A DNA stretch of 64,000 nucleotides from Clostridium rhizosphaerae (GCF_016765585.1 NZ_JAESWC010000001.1:310001-374000); one strand, 5' to 3'. Counted from the stretch's first letter, positions 43,402 through 51,974 are shown. The notes: generated from the letters alone by a model not told the origin. Made by a program: numbers and translations.

Positions 43402-43461
43402 AGCAAAAGCCTCTGTCTTCCAATCTTTGATTTTTTTCAAAGAGGGACAGACAGAGGCTTT
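43402..43461. terminator. Terminator hairpin after the SOS-controlled gene
   Basis: AAAGCCTCTGTC pairs perfectly with GACAGAGGCTTT (12 bp). The minus-strand tail is TGCTTTGT and the plus-strand tail TCTTTATTT. Confidence 0.75.
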
Positions 43462-43485
43462 CTTTATTTGATTAACAATTATAAT

Positions 43486-43749
43486 TTACATTTTAAATAA
43501 AATCCATCTACAGGTTCGAAGCTCATATTTTAGTTCGAATATTTTTTGTGTGTTGTTGATTACACTTTGGCATTTAAAAACAAGCATATCATTCCCAACC
43601 AATCTTTCCTTGTCTACGGCAAAGACCTTATCAACTTTTATTACCTTTTCGCTTTCATCTTCGCTTGTAATCTTGAATCTAATCGGATGAGGCACGCCTG
43701 TTTTTTCAAACCAGCACACCATGTCAACGGGCTTCGCAAGAATTTTCAT
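43486..43749 (-). CDS. Small SOS-regulated protein of unknown function
   Basis: 87 residues from the ATG with AGGAGG 7 bases upstream (the longer frame is not needed). The product begins MKILAKPVDMVCWFEKTG and contains HPIRFKITSEDESEKVIKVD and ERLVGNDMLVFKCQS, an all-beta-looking small soluble protein. Its promoter carries a LexA box, so it is induced by DNA damage. Proteins of this kind are found next to Y-family polymerase genes in other clostridia as far as I recall, but no polymerase gene is adjacent here. Function unknown. Confidence 0.78.
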   Translation of the reverse strand: MKILAKPVDMVCWFEKTGVPHPIRFKITSEDESEKVIKVDKVFAVDKERLVGNDMLVFKCQSVINNTQKIFELKYELRTCRWILFKM

Positions 43750-43826
43750 AATTGCCTCCTGTATTCCTACTAAATCCATAGCAATTATTAATTGTTATGA
43801 CTGCCATGTATTTTATTTACAGGTAA

Positions 43827-43877
43827 ATTATATCAGAACATAAGTTCGTGGTCAATAGAAAATACGAATTCATGTTC
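43827..43877 (-). promoter_or_regulatory. LexA-controlled promoter
   Basis: On the minus strand TTGACC (43855-43850), a 17-bp spacer and TATAAT (43832-43827). The spacer contains GAACTTATGTTC (43847-43836), a perfect Gram-positive SOS box (GAAC-N4-GTTC). A second near match, GAACATGAATTC, lies just upstream (43877-43866). Confidence 0.85.
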
Positions 43878-43923
43878 TGTTTTTGCTTTTTCATTTAAAA
43901 AGCGCACTTAATTTATTAAACTT

Positions 43924-43955
43924 TGTCGTGATATCTTCTTTTCTTGATATCACAA
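43924..43955. repeat. TTATCGCGATA-type repeat, degenerate copy 3
   Basis: TGTCGTGATATC and GATATCACAA pair around TTCTTTTCTT. It has drifted from the TATCGCGATATC core at a single position in each arm. Confidence 0.55.
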
Positions 43956-43961
43956 TGGATT

Positions 43962-44002
43962 AAAAAACCCCGCTAGTTCTTTTTAAAACTAACAGGGCTT
44001 TC
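43962..44002 (-). terminator. Terminator after the CNNM/CorC gene
   Basis: On the minus strand AAAGCCC-GTTAGTT pairs with AACTA-GGGGTTTTTT. Confidence 0.85.
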
Positions 44003-44003
44003 A

Positions 44004-45299
44004 TTAATTTTCTGATATATCTTTAATAAGAACTTTACTAATTCTCTTCCTATCACATTTTAATATAACAAACTCGTAATTTTCAAAAACTACTTTATCA
44101 TTAATCTGCGGATAGGATGACAGCTGAGAATAAATCCATCCTCCAATAGTATCAATGTTTTCTGATTCAATATCTGTATTTAATAATTCATTAACATCTT
44201 CAAGAATAAGCTTTCCTTCTACAATATAATTTCCTTCTTCTGTTTTAATAATTTCGTCGCCTTCTTCATCAAACTCGTCCTGAATCTCACCAACAATTTC
44301 TTCTAGTATATCTTCATTAGTTACTAATCCTGAGGTTCCTCCATATTCATCAATAACTATAGCCATTTGAGCTTTTTCTTTTTTAAACACCTTTAAAAGT
44401 TCGCTTATGGACATTGACTTTGGAACAAACTTAACCTCACGAATAATATCTTGTATGTTTTGAGTATTTCCCTCAATCTTCTGCTTATATAAATCCTTAA
44501 TGTGAATAAATCCAACAATATTATCTTTGCTTTCCTTGCAAACTGGATATCTTGTCAGCTGCTCCTCTAACGCATATGCTATTATCTCATCAAAAGAATC
44601 CTCCAAATATATGCATGACATATCAGTACGAGGTATCATTACTTCTTTTACAGTTGTTTCGGAAAAGTCAAATATATTATCTACAAAGGTTAATTCAGTT
44701 TTATCTATTAAGCCATGCTTATAGCTATCTTCAACTAAAAGCTTTATTTCCTCATCTGTATGAGCTGCTTCATGTTCATCAACCTGAGAAATTCCAAAAA
44801 TCTTTAAAACTAAGTTAGTGCTGTGATTGAAAGCCCACATTATAGGGTAGGTTAATTTATAAAACAATATGAGAGGCAGCGCTGTATACATAGCTATCTT
44901 CTCTGCACTAATAATAGCCAATGACTTTGGTGCCAGCTCTCCCAGCACAATATGAAATCCTGTTATAAGTGCAAAACCTAAAACAAATGAAATTGAGTGT
45001 ACTGCACTTTCAGGAAGGTGAAATAAATTAAATAAAGGCATAAGCATATCTGAAACTGCAGGTTCTCCAACCCATCCTAGACCTAAAGATGCTAATGTTA
45101 TTCCTAGCTGACATGCAGATAAGTATGAATTTAGGCCATTAACAACCTTTAAAGTATTTTTTGCACTTTTGTCTCCTTCAAGTACCAATGTTTCTATTCT
45201 AGACTTTCTAACCTTTACCATTGCAAATTCTGTTGCAACAAAAAAACCATTCATAAATACAAGTAAAAATACAATAAGAATATTTATTAAGATAATCAT
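44004..45299 (-). CDS. CNNM/HlyC-CorC family protein with CBS domains
   Basis: 431 residues from the ATG at 45299 (GAGGAGGAG upstream; the longer frame is rejected). The N-terminal DUF21 part has four membrane spans (IILINILIVFLLVFMNGFFV to about residue 165), then two CBS domains (VKEVMIPRTDMSCIYLEDSF; VGFIHIKDLYKQKI; AQMAIVIDEYGGTSGLVTNE) and a C-terminal CorC_HlyC domain. Homologues mediate Mg2+/Co2+ efflux. Single gene with its own terminator. Confidence 0.93.
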   Translation of the reverse strand: MIILINILIVFLLVFMNGFFVATEFAMVKVRKSRIETLVLEGDKSAKNTLKVVNGLNSYLSACQLGITLASLGLGWVGEPAVSDMLMPLFNLFHLPESAVHSISFVLGFALITGFHIVLGELAPKSLAIISAEKIAMYTALPLILFYKLTYPIMWAFNHSTNLVLKIFGISQVDEHEAAHTDEEIKLLVEDSYKHGLIDKTELTFVDNIFDFSETTVKEVMIPRTDMSCIYLEDSFDEIIAYALEEQLTRYPVCKESKDNIVGFIHIKDLYKQKIEGNTQNIQDIIREVKFVPKSMSISELLKVFKKEKAQMAIVIDEYGGTSGLVTNEDILEEIVGEIQDEFDEEGDEIIKTEEGNYIVEGKLILEDVNELLNTDIESENIDTIGGWIYSQLSSYPQINDKVVFENYEFVILKCDRKRISKVLIKDISEN

Positions 45300-45459
45300 G
45301 TATAAATAGCTCCTCCTCAAGTTATAGCAAGGTTCTCGTTTATAGTTACAGAATATTATAAAATTAGTCATCTTAGATTATATCATATTTGTAGGATATA
45401 TTGAAAAGCAAATAATTTGTAAATGTTAATAGAAAAGCATAATCTCAGGTTCAAATTTA

Positions 45460-45497
45460 AATATAAAATAACTCACGAAAATTGCTTTCGTGAGTTA
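45460..45497 (-). terminator. Terminator after the nitroreductase-like gene
   Basis: On the minus strand AACTCACGAAA pairs with TTTCGTGAGTT (11 bp) and is followed by ATTTTATATTT. Confidence 0.85.
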
Positions 45498-45520
45498 ACT
45501 TATTTGATTGATATTTTTTG

Positions 45521-46267
45521 TTAAAATAAATTATATATAGCAATAGGTATTAACTCGGCTTTATCCTCTTCCTCACAAAGAACTCTCTGAAAAGTAATCT
45601 GGTTATGCAGCAGAGCTAATTCTAAAAAATACAAAAAAATCCCCATGTCAATTGAATTGTAAAATGGTACTTTGTCCTTAGGCATAATAGATTTAATCGT
45701 TGTTGTTCTGTATATTTTCAATTTATCCTTTTCAGAATTAACTCTCCAAGGCTGTGTATTGCATGCACTTGGAGCATATTTTACAACCTCTGCTATTGTC
45801 TCAAAACCTGAAATGCCGCTCCAAATCTCTTCTGTTTCTTTTCTTTTGGATTTTCTATAATCTCTTCTAAATTCGTTAGGCTCACCTTTTCCAATAGACA
45901 TCATAATGACAAATTTCAGGTTTTCATATTGTGACTCTTGAGTTTTTCCCATTCCGTACCAACATACTCCAATATCTTTAGAAGCTAAATACAAATCCAA
46001 TTGTTCAAACATATATCCAATATTTAATAAAAACTTCTCTTTTTCTTCGCTATAAATAAGCAGGCAATACTCCCCTCGTTTGCAGGTAGTTTCTTCCCTT
46101 TTCACAATACGATATTTAATATCTATACCGTCCACAAGCGCTACTAAAGTATTAATTTTTTCATTAATATCACGTAGTTCATCATTAGAGAGCCTGAGGG
46201 TGTCGTTAAATTTCCTAAAAGATTTTCTCTTAAAAATCATTTCATAGTATTCTTTATCTATCACCAT
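45521..46267 (-). CDS. Nitroreductase-family protein, TM1586-type
   Basis: 248 residues. MIFKRKSFRKFNDTLRLSND near the N-terminus (FMN-phosphate-binding Arg-rich start) and VVKYAPSACNTQPWRVNSEK (SACNxQPW flavin motif, about residue 170) place it in the putative TM nitroreductase family. In that family two half-domains of nitroreductase fold are fused. No ferredoxin domain is present, unlike the protein at 29788. Electron acceptor unknown. Confidence 0.87.
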   Translation of the reverse strand: MVIDKEYYEMIFKRKSFRKFNDTLRLSNDELRDINEKINTLVALVDGIDIKYRIVKREETTCKRGEYCLLIYSEEKEKFLLNIGYMFEQLDLYLASKDIGVCWYGMGKTQESQYENLKFVIMMSIGKGEPNEFRRDYRKSKRKETEEIWSGISGFETIAEVVKYAPSACNTQPWRVNSEKDKLKIYRTTTIKSIMPKDKVPFYNSIDMGIFLYFLELALLHNQITFQRVLCEEEDKAELIPIAIYNLF

Positions 46268-46524
46268 TAATCATTCTCCTATTTTTTAGTACACCGATGC
46301 CTGAGACAATCATACAATGCTTTAAAATGAAAAACAATCATGGGTTTAAAATTTTGGGGTTGGATTTTTTATATAGCAAATTACTTTATATAGACGCCAT
46401 TAAAACTTACTTTTAATGAAATTTATAAGAAATTGATTTCAAGTGATTATTGAAATAATGAATATTTAAATATAATATAAAGCAGGGGTAAGTAAAAAGG
46501 CACTTGATTTTATTGTAAGTTCAT

Positions 46525-47049
46525 TTAAATATGCCGTAGACCATTATTATGTTGAACAAAAATAGTAATGTCCCTTTTAAAATCTCTTTCATGCTTAAGG
46601 AGCCATTCCTTCCTCCATAACCCGCCAGCATAGCCGGTTAATTTTCCTGTGGAGCCGATAATTCGGTGACAAGGAATCACAATGCTTAATTTATTTTTGC
46701 CATTTGCACTGCCTACTGCTCTAACGGCTTTTTCATTTTCTATAGAAAGAGCTATATTCTTATAGGATCCCGTTTTGCCATAAGGTATTTTCGTTAAAGC
46801 GTTCCATACTGTTTTTTGAAAGTCAGTTCCTTCAAATTGATATGCGAAAGTAAAATCCTTACGGCAGCCCTTAAAATATTCGTCAAGCTCTTTGTAGCAC
46901 TGAATTAACGCTTTAGGGGTTTCAGCCTGTAATAAATTCTTCTTTTTGCTTTCTTCAGAAAATAGTATAGAAGTGATGGCCTCCTCAGTGCCGATTATTT
47001 CTATTATGCCAATTGGTGATTCATAGTCTAATTTATATTTCTTTATCAT
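46525..47049 (-). CDS. ogt: Methylated-DNA--protein-cysteine methyltransferase
   Basis: 174 residues from the ATG with GGAGGACG upstream. KIPYGKTGSYKNIALSI and the active site VIPCHRIIGSTGKLTGYAGG (cysteine acceptor in PCHR) are fully conserved. The suicide enzyme removes methyl groups from O6-methylguanine. It overlaps the end of alkA by 17 bases, so translation is coupled: ada-alkA-ogt form one adaptive-response operon. The C-terminus has about 12 extra residues after the WLLKHE motif. Confidence 0.94.
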   Translation of the reverse strand: MIKKYKLDYESPIGIIEIIGTEEAITSILFSEESKKKNLLQAETPKALIQCYKELDEYFKGCRKDFTFAYQFEGTDFQKTVWNALTKIPYGKTGSYKNIALSIENEKAVRAVGSANGKNKLSIVIPCHRIIGSTGKLTGYAGGLWRKEWLLKHERDFKRDITIFVQHNNGLRHI

Positions 47050-47950
47050 ATAACGTCCTCCAAAGATAAAATGTAGCATATGCCTGCCAACCTTCCCAGT
47101 TTGCTGCATATTCCTTTATTTCTTCTATAGTGGGCTTCCCCTTAAGTCCTAGCAAATTCTTTAAGGCATTATGAAGGCCCACATCCGCAATTGGGAATGC
47201 GGATGTTTGGTGTAAACTTTTCATCATAACATAATCCGCTGTCCATGCTCCTATGCCCCTTATGGACATTAATAATTTATGCACCTCATGATAATCATGT
47301 TTCTCACGCAACATTTCCTTAGTTAATTTCCCACTTTTCATATCCTTAGCAATACCAATGATATATTCAGCCTTTCTGGTGGTAAATTGAAGTTTCTTTA
47401 AATCCTCTACCTCTAAGGCTGCAATAATTTCAAAGGAAGGAAATAGCCAAAATCTTTCTCCTTCAAAGGGTATAAACTCGCCAAACTGCTCAACAAATCT
47501 CTTCTTTAAAGTGTAAGCAAAGACTAAGTTAATCTGCTGTCCTATAATTGCCCACACCAAAGCCTCAAATAAATCAGGAATACACATAATCCGTAAGCCA
47601 TAGTATTTGTGGACGAGTAACTTTAATATTTCATCTTCATTGGCTACTTGATAAAATTCATCTAAATTCTGTTTTAAGTCAAACCATTCCCAAATATACT
47701 CCCCTGCTTTTTTACGCTCGTTAGCAGATGGATTATTCATTGGAAATTCAACCTTTATTGAATTAGTGGTGCACCTAATTTTGCATAAAATCAAAGATTC
47801 CTTCACCTTTATTAGTTTATACAAAAAGCCGCCTTTAATCTGGTGAAGCACTTCAATATCAGATCTTCCTAAGAAGATTAAACACTCTTCAAAATTAAAT
47901 TCCTTTGGAGGAAAGAGTTCTATATAGGCTTCATGATCAATCCAATTCAT
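47033..47950 (-). CDS. alkA: DNA-3-methyladenine glycosylase II
   Basis: 305 residues. An N-terminal AlkA domain (about 1-110), then helix-hairpin-helix GPD glycosylase motifs: WAIIGQQINLVFAYTLKKRF, LLMSIRGIGAWTADYVMMKS (HhH) and FPIADVGLHNALKNLL with the catalytic Asp. It removes alkylated purines. The start overlaps ada by 14 bases and the end overlaps ogt by 17, so the operon is tightly coupled. Confidence 0.93.
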   Translation of the reverse strand: MNWIDHEAYIELFPPKEFNFEECLIFLGRSDIEVLHQIKGGFLYKLIKVKESLILCKIRCTTNSIKVEFPMNNPSANERKKAGEYIWEWFDLKQNLDEFYQVANEDEILKLLVHKYYGLRIMCIPDLFEALVWAIIGQQINLVFAYTLKKRFVEQFGEFIPFEGERFWLFPSFEIIAALEVEDLKKLQFTTRKAEYIIGIAKDMKSGKLTKEMLREKHDYHEVHKLLMSIRGIGAWTADYVMMKSLHQTSAFPIADVGLHNALKNLLGLKGKPTIEEIKEYAANWEGWQAYATFYLWRTLYDKEI

Positions 47951-48509
47951 TTTGAAGCTCCTTTCGATATTGGCTGGGCGAACAGTTTTTCAGGCTTCGG
48001 AAGGCTTTATAAAAATTAGAGGTACTCTGAAATCCAACCTCATAGCAAATCTCAAGGTTCGTCAAATCTGTACTTTTAAGTAGGTGTGACGCTTTATCAA
48101 TGCGTATTTTTTCCAAATAACTACGCGGCGTCTCAGAGGTTTCTTGTTTAAATAAGCGTTCCAAATAATAAGGGCTTACACCAACTTGATCGGATATATC
48201 TTTTAATTTTAAGTTTTGATTATAATGATTTACTAAAAAGCTGATTACATTCTTAACAATCTTAGCACTGGGGGATTCTTCGATTTCAGGCTGACATCTT
48301 TTACAGGGACGATAGCCAGCTTCCTGAGCCGCATTCATATCATTATAAAACTCCACATTTATCTTTTTAGGCTTCCTTGATTTGCAGGAAGGACGGCAGT
48401 ATATTTTCGTTGTCTTCACTGCTGTAAAAAACAAACCATCATATTTGCTATCACAAGCCATAATCTTCTCCCACATCTCTTCAAAGGAAAGATTGATTTT
48501 GGTCTCCAT
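47937..48509 (-). CDS. ada: Ada-type regulator with methyl-accepting zinc domain and AraC HTH (AdaA-like)
   Basis: 190 residues from the ATG at 48509 (AAAGGA upstream). The N-terminal Ada zinc domain is intact: TTKIYCRPSCKSRKP and AGYRPCKRCQPE provide four cysteines, one being the methylphosphotriester acceptor. The C-terminal AraC HTH (NLKLKDISDQVGVSPYYLER; CYEVGFQSTSNFYKAFR) follows. The second methyltransferase domain of enteric Ada is absent, as in Bacillus AdaA; Ogt is encoded separately. It should activate this operon when methylated. Confidence 0.92.
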   Translation of the reverse strand: METKINLSFEEMWEKIMACDSKYDGLFFTAVKTTKIYCRPSCKSRKPKKINVEFYNDMNAAQEAGYRPCKRCQPEIEESPSAKIVKNVISFLVNHYNQNLKLKDISDQVGVSPYYLERLFKQETSETPRSYLEKIRIDKASHLLKSTDLTNLEICYEVGFQSTSNFYKAFRSLKNCSPSQYRKELQNELD

Positions 48510-48681
48510 AACCCATCGTCCTTTCACATTAATGTTTGTTGGATTCATTTTAACAATCAATCTATCTCCAATTCGTCCTCATTCTTGCTCTTATGGTCTA
48601 AGACTAAAATAAAAAGTAAAGTTATATTGTGCTTCACCTAAAAATCTATGTAATCTATTTAATAAACTGAAAACTAAATTA

Positions 48682-49323
48682 TTAATATCCTAACTGCTTT
48701 CCAACAATAATTACTTTTATTCTATCTTTAATAAATTGTCCTCTAATGATTGTAAAATCATTGCATATTCTATTAGGACTTTTGCAGTCTACACAATAAC
48801 CCAAGGTTGTGCATGGAGTGTTTTTGCCTAGTCTTTTAGCATCAATGGGAGCAGAATAGCTTCTAACCCTTTTTTCAGCTTCTTCAATGTCCTTAACTAT
48901 TTTGTTTATTCCGGCTACTAAAATAACCTGTTTAGGTCCATAAAGCATTGGTGCAACTCTGCTTCCATTACCATCAATATTATAGAGTTCTCCATCTTCT
49001 GTTAAGGCATTTGTACTGCACATAAAGGTATCGGCAGAAAAATTTTCAATATATATTTGCTTTTTTTCTTCACTTGTAATACCTTCTCTGTACTTATCTA
49101 AAAAGTTAAACTTCTCTTCACGAAGAAAATCTTTAACACCTGTTTCAAAGAGGCTCATCGAGTCGCCTACCCCTACTACAGAATTTTCAGCTATAAGTTC
49201 TTTTAAAAGCACTTTTAATTCCATATCATCATTAACAAAAAATCCCGCCATATTGCGTTTTCTTAAATTATTTATAGTTCTTTCAATTTGTTTTTCTCTG
49301 TACCATAAAGCATTGTTATCCAT
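48682..49323 (-). CDS. LUD-domain (LutB/LutC-like) protein
   Basis: 213 residues. The DUF162/LUD pattern is present: NSVVGVGDSMSLFETGVKDF, FSADTFMCSTNALTEDGELY, NIDGNGSRVAPMLYGPKQVI and VAGINKIVKDIEEAEKRV, plus cysteines in TTLGYCVDCKSPNRICN. Such short LUD proteins are often called lactate-utilisation-like, but lactate genes are absent here and the enzymatic role is unproven. Monocistronic, on the minus strand between the repair operon and an intergenic repeat region. Confidence 0.85.
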   Translation of the reverse strand: MDNNALWYREKQIERTINNLRKRNMAGFFVNDDMELKVLLKELIAENSVVGVGDSMSLFETGVKDFLREEKFNFLDKYREGITSEEKKQIYIENFSADTFMCSTNALTEDGELYNIDGNGSRVAPMLYGPKQVILVAGINKIVKDIEEAEKRVRSYSAPIDAKRLGKNTPCTTLGYCVDCKSPNRICNDFTIIRGQFIKDRIKVIIVGKQLGY

Positions 49324-49712
49324 CTAAATATATTTCCTTTCTAGTACTAAACTTCTACTCTTTCTTAACGTAATAAGTGAAATTATACTTCCAATCAGAT
49401 AGCATTTAATATCTTTTTATTAAATCAGGTACAAACATTCTTTCATGTATTAATTATAGTTTTTATTGAATCTTCAAACAAGTACACATTTTTACAATGC
49501 AGATGAGCTTATAAGATTGCTATTAATACTTTGAAATTCAGTAGATTTAGAAGACAAAAGTTGGATTATGAGCAATGAGTAATTAATTCATATTTTTCCT
49601 ATACGACGAAGCAAAAGATCAGCTGACCTCTTTTTTAACAACTTAAAATTAATGATCACGCAATCAATTATCAAAATTATATTTTCAGCGAAAGAATAGT
49701 TGATTTCAAAGT
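49324..49712. other. Intergenic region with ancestral repeat sequence
   Basis: About 390 bases with no credible gene. From 49660 to the palindrome at 49713 the sequence (GCAATCAATTAT...ATATTTTCAGCGAAAG...TTGATTTCAAAGTA) matches, block by block, the region 52092-52164 before another TTATCGCGATA copy, so the repeat unit is longer than the palindrome. Confidence 0.55.
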
Positions 49713-49758
49713 ATTATCGCGATATCTTCTTATCTTTATAAGAAGATATCGCGATAAT
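49713..49758. repeat. TTATCGCGATA palindromic repeat, copy 4 (perfect)
   Basis: 21-bp perfect arms, ATTATCGCGATATCTTCTTA + T and its inverse, around a 4-base loop CTTT. The most intact member of the family. It follows the 70-residue gene at 49788. Confidence 0.9.
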
Positions 49759-49787
49759 ATCCTAATTGTTTTCAAACAATGACTGCT

Positions 49788-50000
49788 TTATTCTATTCCA
49801 ATATTTTTAAGGCCATCTTTTTCTTTGCTCTTGTTTACAGGTTCATCTTTGATTTCTTGAGAGCTTTCATTAATACTTTTTAGTACTATCTTGCTTAAGT
49901 TTCTTAAGTTATCTGACATTTCTTGTGGCAGCTGATTCAATATTTTATCAGCTTTAGTTAATTTATATTTAATTATATTTTTAATTAACGCTTCATTCAT
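49788..50000 (-). CDS. Small protein translated with the ArsA-like ATPase
   Basis: 70 residues from the ATG at 50000, which overlaps the ArsA stop by 8 bases (AATGAATGA), so it is translated by coupling. The product begins MNEALIKNIIKYKLTKADKI and continues NQLPQEMSDNLRNLSKIVL with a charged, Ser/Lys-rich tail. No domain is recognised. A role as partner of the ATPase is inferred from the overlap. Confidence 0.7.
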   Translation of the reverse strand: MNEALIKNIIKYKLTKADKILNQLPQEMSDNLRNLSKIVLKSINESSQEIKDEPVNKSKEKDGLKNIGIE

Positions 50001-51168
50001 TTTTGTCACTTCCAAATCTTATCTTTAATACTTCATTTTCAAACTTAGCTGATTTTATTGATAGATTTAAAAGTGTTCTTGGAAGAGTGATATTTCTTTT
50101 TATGCTTCCAGCCTTAATAATAAGTTCATCGCCCTTTTGGTTTAGTGAGAGCTCCTCTTTATTTAGAAAAGGCATATTTATGGCTAAAATATAATCCTCT
50201 CCTTCTTTAGAAACTGCTTGCGACCTTCCATTAAATTTTATTTCAACTGGATTTTCATTTTTAAAAACTGCCTCTGCCATTCTATTAAGCATCTGCATTC
50301 CTACAACCTCATTTTCAAATAATGGAGCATAATATATTGGTAATGGCGAAAAACTTTCAATTATACTTTCTCTATACTTTTTCTGAATATCCTTCCAGAC
50401 CTTAAAATAGCTGTCTGTTACATTGTCCGGAATAACTCTATTAACTACAATTGCATCCACATTAAAATCATAAATATTGAGATAGGTAAAACTTCTTTGT
50501 GCTTCCTTAATAACCATCTTTTCAGGATTAACAACAATTCTTATGCTGGTTATATCTCTATCAGAAAATATTTTTTTCATTTCATCAAGCTGATAATACA
50601 TATTGTCAATTTCATCAAGAACTTGTGAAGAAGGCATTGGTATCTTTAACATAGTCTCAGCAATTGGACCGGCAACCTTTATAGCCTTTTTCTTTATAGG
50701 AAATAACTTTTCCATCCACCATCTCAGCATTTCAGGGAAACTTAATAATGCAAGTGTCTCTCCTGTTGGTGCGCAATCTATAATTATAGTGTCAAATCTG
50801 CCTTCCTTATAATACTTTAGTATTCTTAGAAGACTTAGCAGATCCTCCATACCAGGAAAAACAGTGAGCTCTTGTGTTGTAATATCTTTTACAGTTTTTG
50901 ATGTGAAAAGTTCAGTTAAATATTTTTGAACCTTCCCCCAACCTTCTTCCACCTCATGTATTGCATCTATTTCTTGTGCCCAAAGATTTTGACTTATTTC
51001 TTGAGGTTCATTAGATAATTTTATATCCAAAGAGTCTCCAAGACTGTGAGCAGGATCAGTGCTTACAACAAGAGTTTTCATCCCTTGTTTGGCACTTTCC
51101 AAAGCTGTGGCTGCAGCAATGCTTGTTTTTCCAACTCCACCTTTTCCTGTATATAGTATTATTCTCAT
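49993..51168 (-). CDS. ArsA/GET3-family ATPase with C-terminal HSP20-like domain
   Basis: 391 residues, AAGGAGG before the ATG. P-loop GKGGVGKTSIAAA (8-20), switch STDPAHSLGD (about 40-49) and the DTIIIDCAPTGETLALL segment (about 127-143) are those of ArsA ATPases. The metal-binding cysteines of arsenite pumps are not apparent. The last 75 residues (EDYILAINMPFLNKEEL to NLSIKSAKFENEVLKIRF) are an alpha-crystallin/HSP20-like beta domain, as in the bacterial 'ArsA_HSP20' group. A MarR regulator lies upstream and a 70-residue protein downstream. Not an arsenic pump on present evidence; possibly involved in protein handling. Confidence 0.88.
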   Translation of the reverse strand: MRIILYTGKGGVGKTSIAAATALESAKQGMKTLVVSTDPAHSLGDSLDIKLSNEPQEISQNLWAQEIDAIHEVEEGWGKVQKYLTELFTSKTVKDITTQELTVFPGMEDLLSLLRILKYYKEGRFDTIIIDCAPTGETLALLSFPEMLRWWMEKLFPIKKKAIKVAGPIAETMLKIPMPSSQVLDEIDNMYYQLDEMKKIFSDRDITSIRIVVNPEKMVIKEAQRSFTYLNIYDFNVDAIVVNRVIPDNVTDSYFKVWKDIQKKYRESIIESFSPLPIYYAPLFENEVVGMQMLNRMAEAVFKNENPVEIKFNGRSQAVSKEGEDYILAINMPFLNKEELSLNQKGDELIIKAGSIKRNITLPRTLLNLSIKSAKFENEVLKIRFGSDKNE

Positions 51169-51175
51169 GATAATT

Positions 51176-51265
51176 CCTCCTTATTGTCGGAAGCACTGAA
51201 CAATTAAAAACTCTCGCTTCCGCTCGAAAATTGCTCGTTGAAGTCCATTTAGGACTTCAACCTCC
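51176..51265 (-). repeat. Shine-Dalgarno-associated hairpin element before the ArsA-like gene
   Basis: On the minus strand: GGAGG, TTGAAGTCC-TAAAT-GGACTTCAA, GAGCAATTTT, GAGCGGAAGCGAG, AATTGTTCAGTG, CTTCCGAC, then AAGGAGG as the SD of the ATPase gene. GGAAGC in the loop can pair with GCTTCC after CAGTG (pseudoknot). Confidence 0.85.
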
Positions 51266-51341
51266 ATTTTTATTTTTATTACTTATGTCAAATATTACGA
51301 TAACCGAAGTATTTCTTTTGAAAAATGCCCACTCTGGGCAA

Positions 51342-51824
51342 CTATTCAATATTTATTTTCTTTATAGTTGTTTTGTTATTGTCATCCTTAGTATCGGATA
51401 TTTGAGATTGTAATTTATTTATAATTTTAAAAACTATGTTTATCAAAAACTGCTGTTCTTCTTCTGTTAGTTCGTCAATAACCATCTTCAAATACGATGA
51501 TATCAAATTTTTAAAATTTGTAATTAATTCTGAGCCAGCGTCAGTAAGTTTTAATACAACTATCCTTCTGTCAGTTTCACTCCTACCCCTATCAATATAT
51601 CCATTCCTTACAAGTCTATCTATTATACCTGTTGCTGTACTCATTGGAGAATTAATGTATTCTACTAGTTCTGTCATTGTTGCTTCTTTATTTTTATCAA
51701 GAAACAACAGCGTAAAAATCTCAATTTTTGAAAATTTTATATCAAGGTTAATCCATTCACTAGGAAAAAATAATTTCTTGCTATTGTCAATCAGCATATC
51801 TACAATATTATCTAAATCAAACAT
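51342..51824 (-). CDS. MarR-family transcriptional regulator
   Basis: 160 residues from the ATG at 51824 with CGGAGG 6 bases upstream (an upstream TTG is inside the SD). The winged helix is clear: ATMTELVEYINSPMSTATGI, IDRLVRNGYIDRGRSETDRR with the wing DRR, and LTDAGSELITNFK. It is first in the unit with the ArsA-like ATPase and probably represses it; ligand unknown. Confidence 0.9.
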   Translation of the reverse strand: MFDLDNIVDMLIDNSKKLFFPSEWINLDIKFSKIEIFTLLFLDKNKEATMTELVEYINSPMSTATGIIDRLVRNGYIDRGRSETDRRIVVLKLTDAGSELITNFKNLISSYLKMVIDELTEEEQQFLINIVFKIINKLQSQISDTKDDNNKTTIKKINIE

Positions 51825-51869
51825 TACTTCCTCCGCCAAACACTTCGTCTCTCGAAATATATTAATTAT

Positions 51870-51898
51870 ATAATACTCCTCTATATTTTTTATGTCAA
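51870..51898 (-). promoter_or_regulatory. Sigma-A promoter of the MarR gene
   Basis: On the minus strand TTGACA (51898-51893), 17-bp spacer, TATTAT (51875-51870). Confidence 0.75.
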
Positions 51899-51974
51899 TA
51901 TACTATGCATGAGTTTATAAAAAATATTGTTGGCAGCATAAATGTATTGTGAGAAGTACTATTTCCTTCAATGG

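Noticed and set aside
46490-46570. Short plus-strand frame ending YAVDHYYVEQK opposite the end of ogt
   Set aside because: No start codon with a ribosome binding site, and it overlaps the ogt terminus; probably chance.
49993-51168. Arsenite efflux ATPase
   Set aside because: No ars genes and no arsenite-binding cysteine pattern; the HSP20-like tail marks a different ArsA-like group.
51176-51265. T-box or other metabolite riboswitch reading of the SD-associated element
   Set aside because: No T-box sequence, specifier loop or terminator, and the copies precede unrelated genes.
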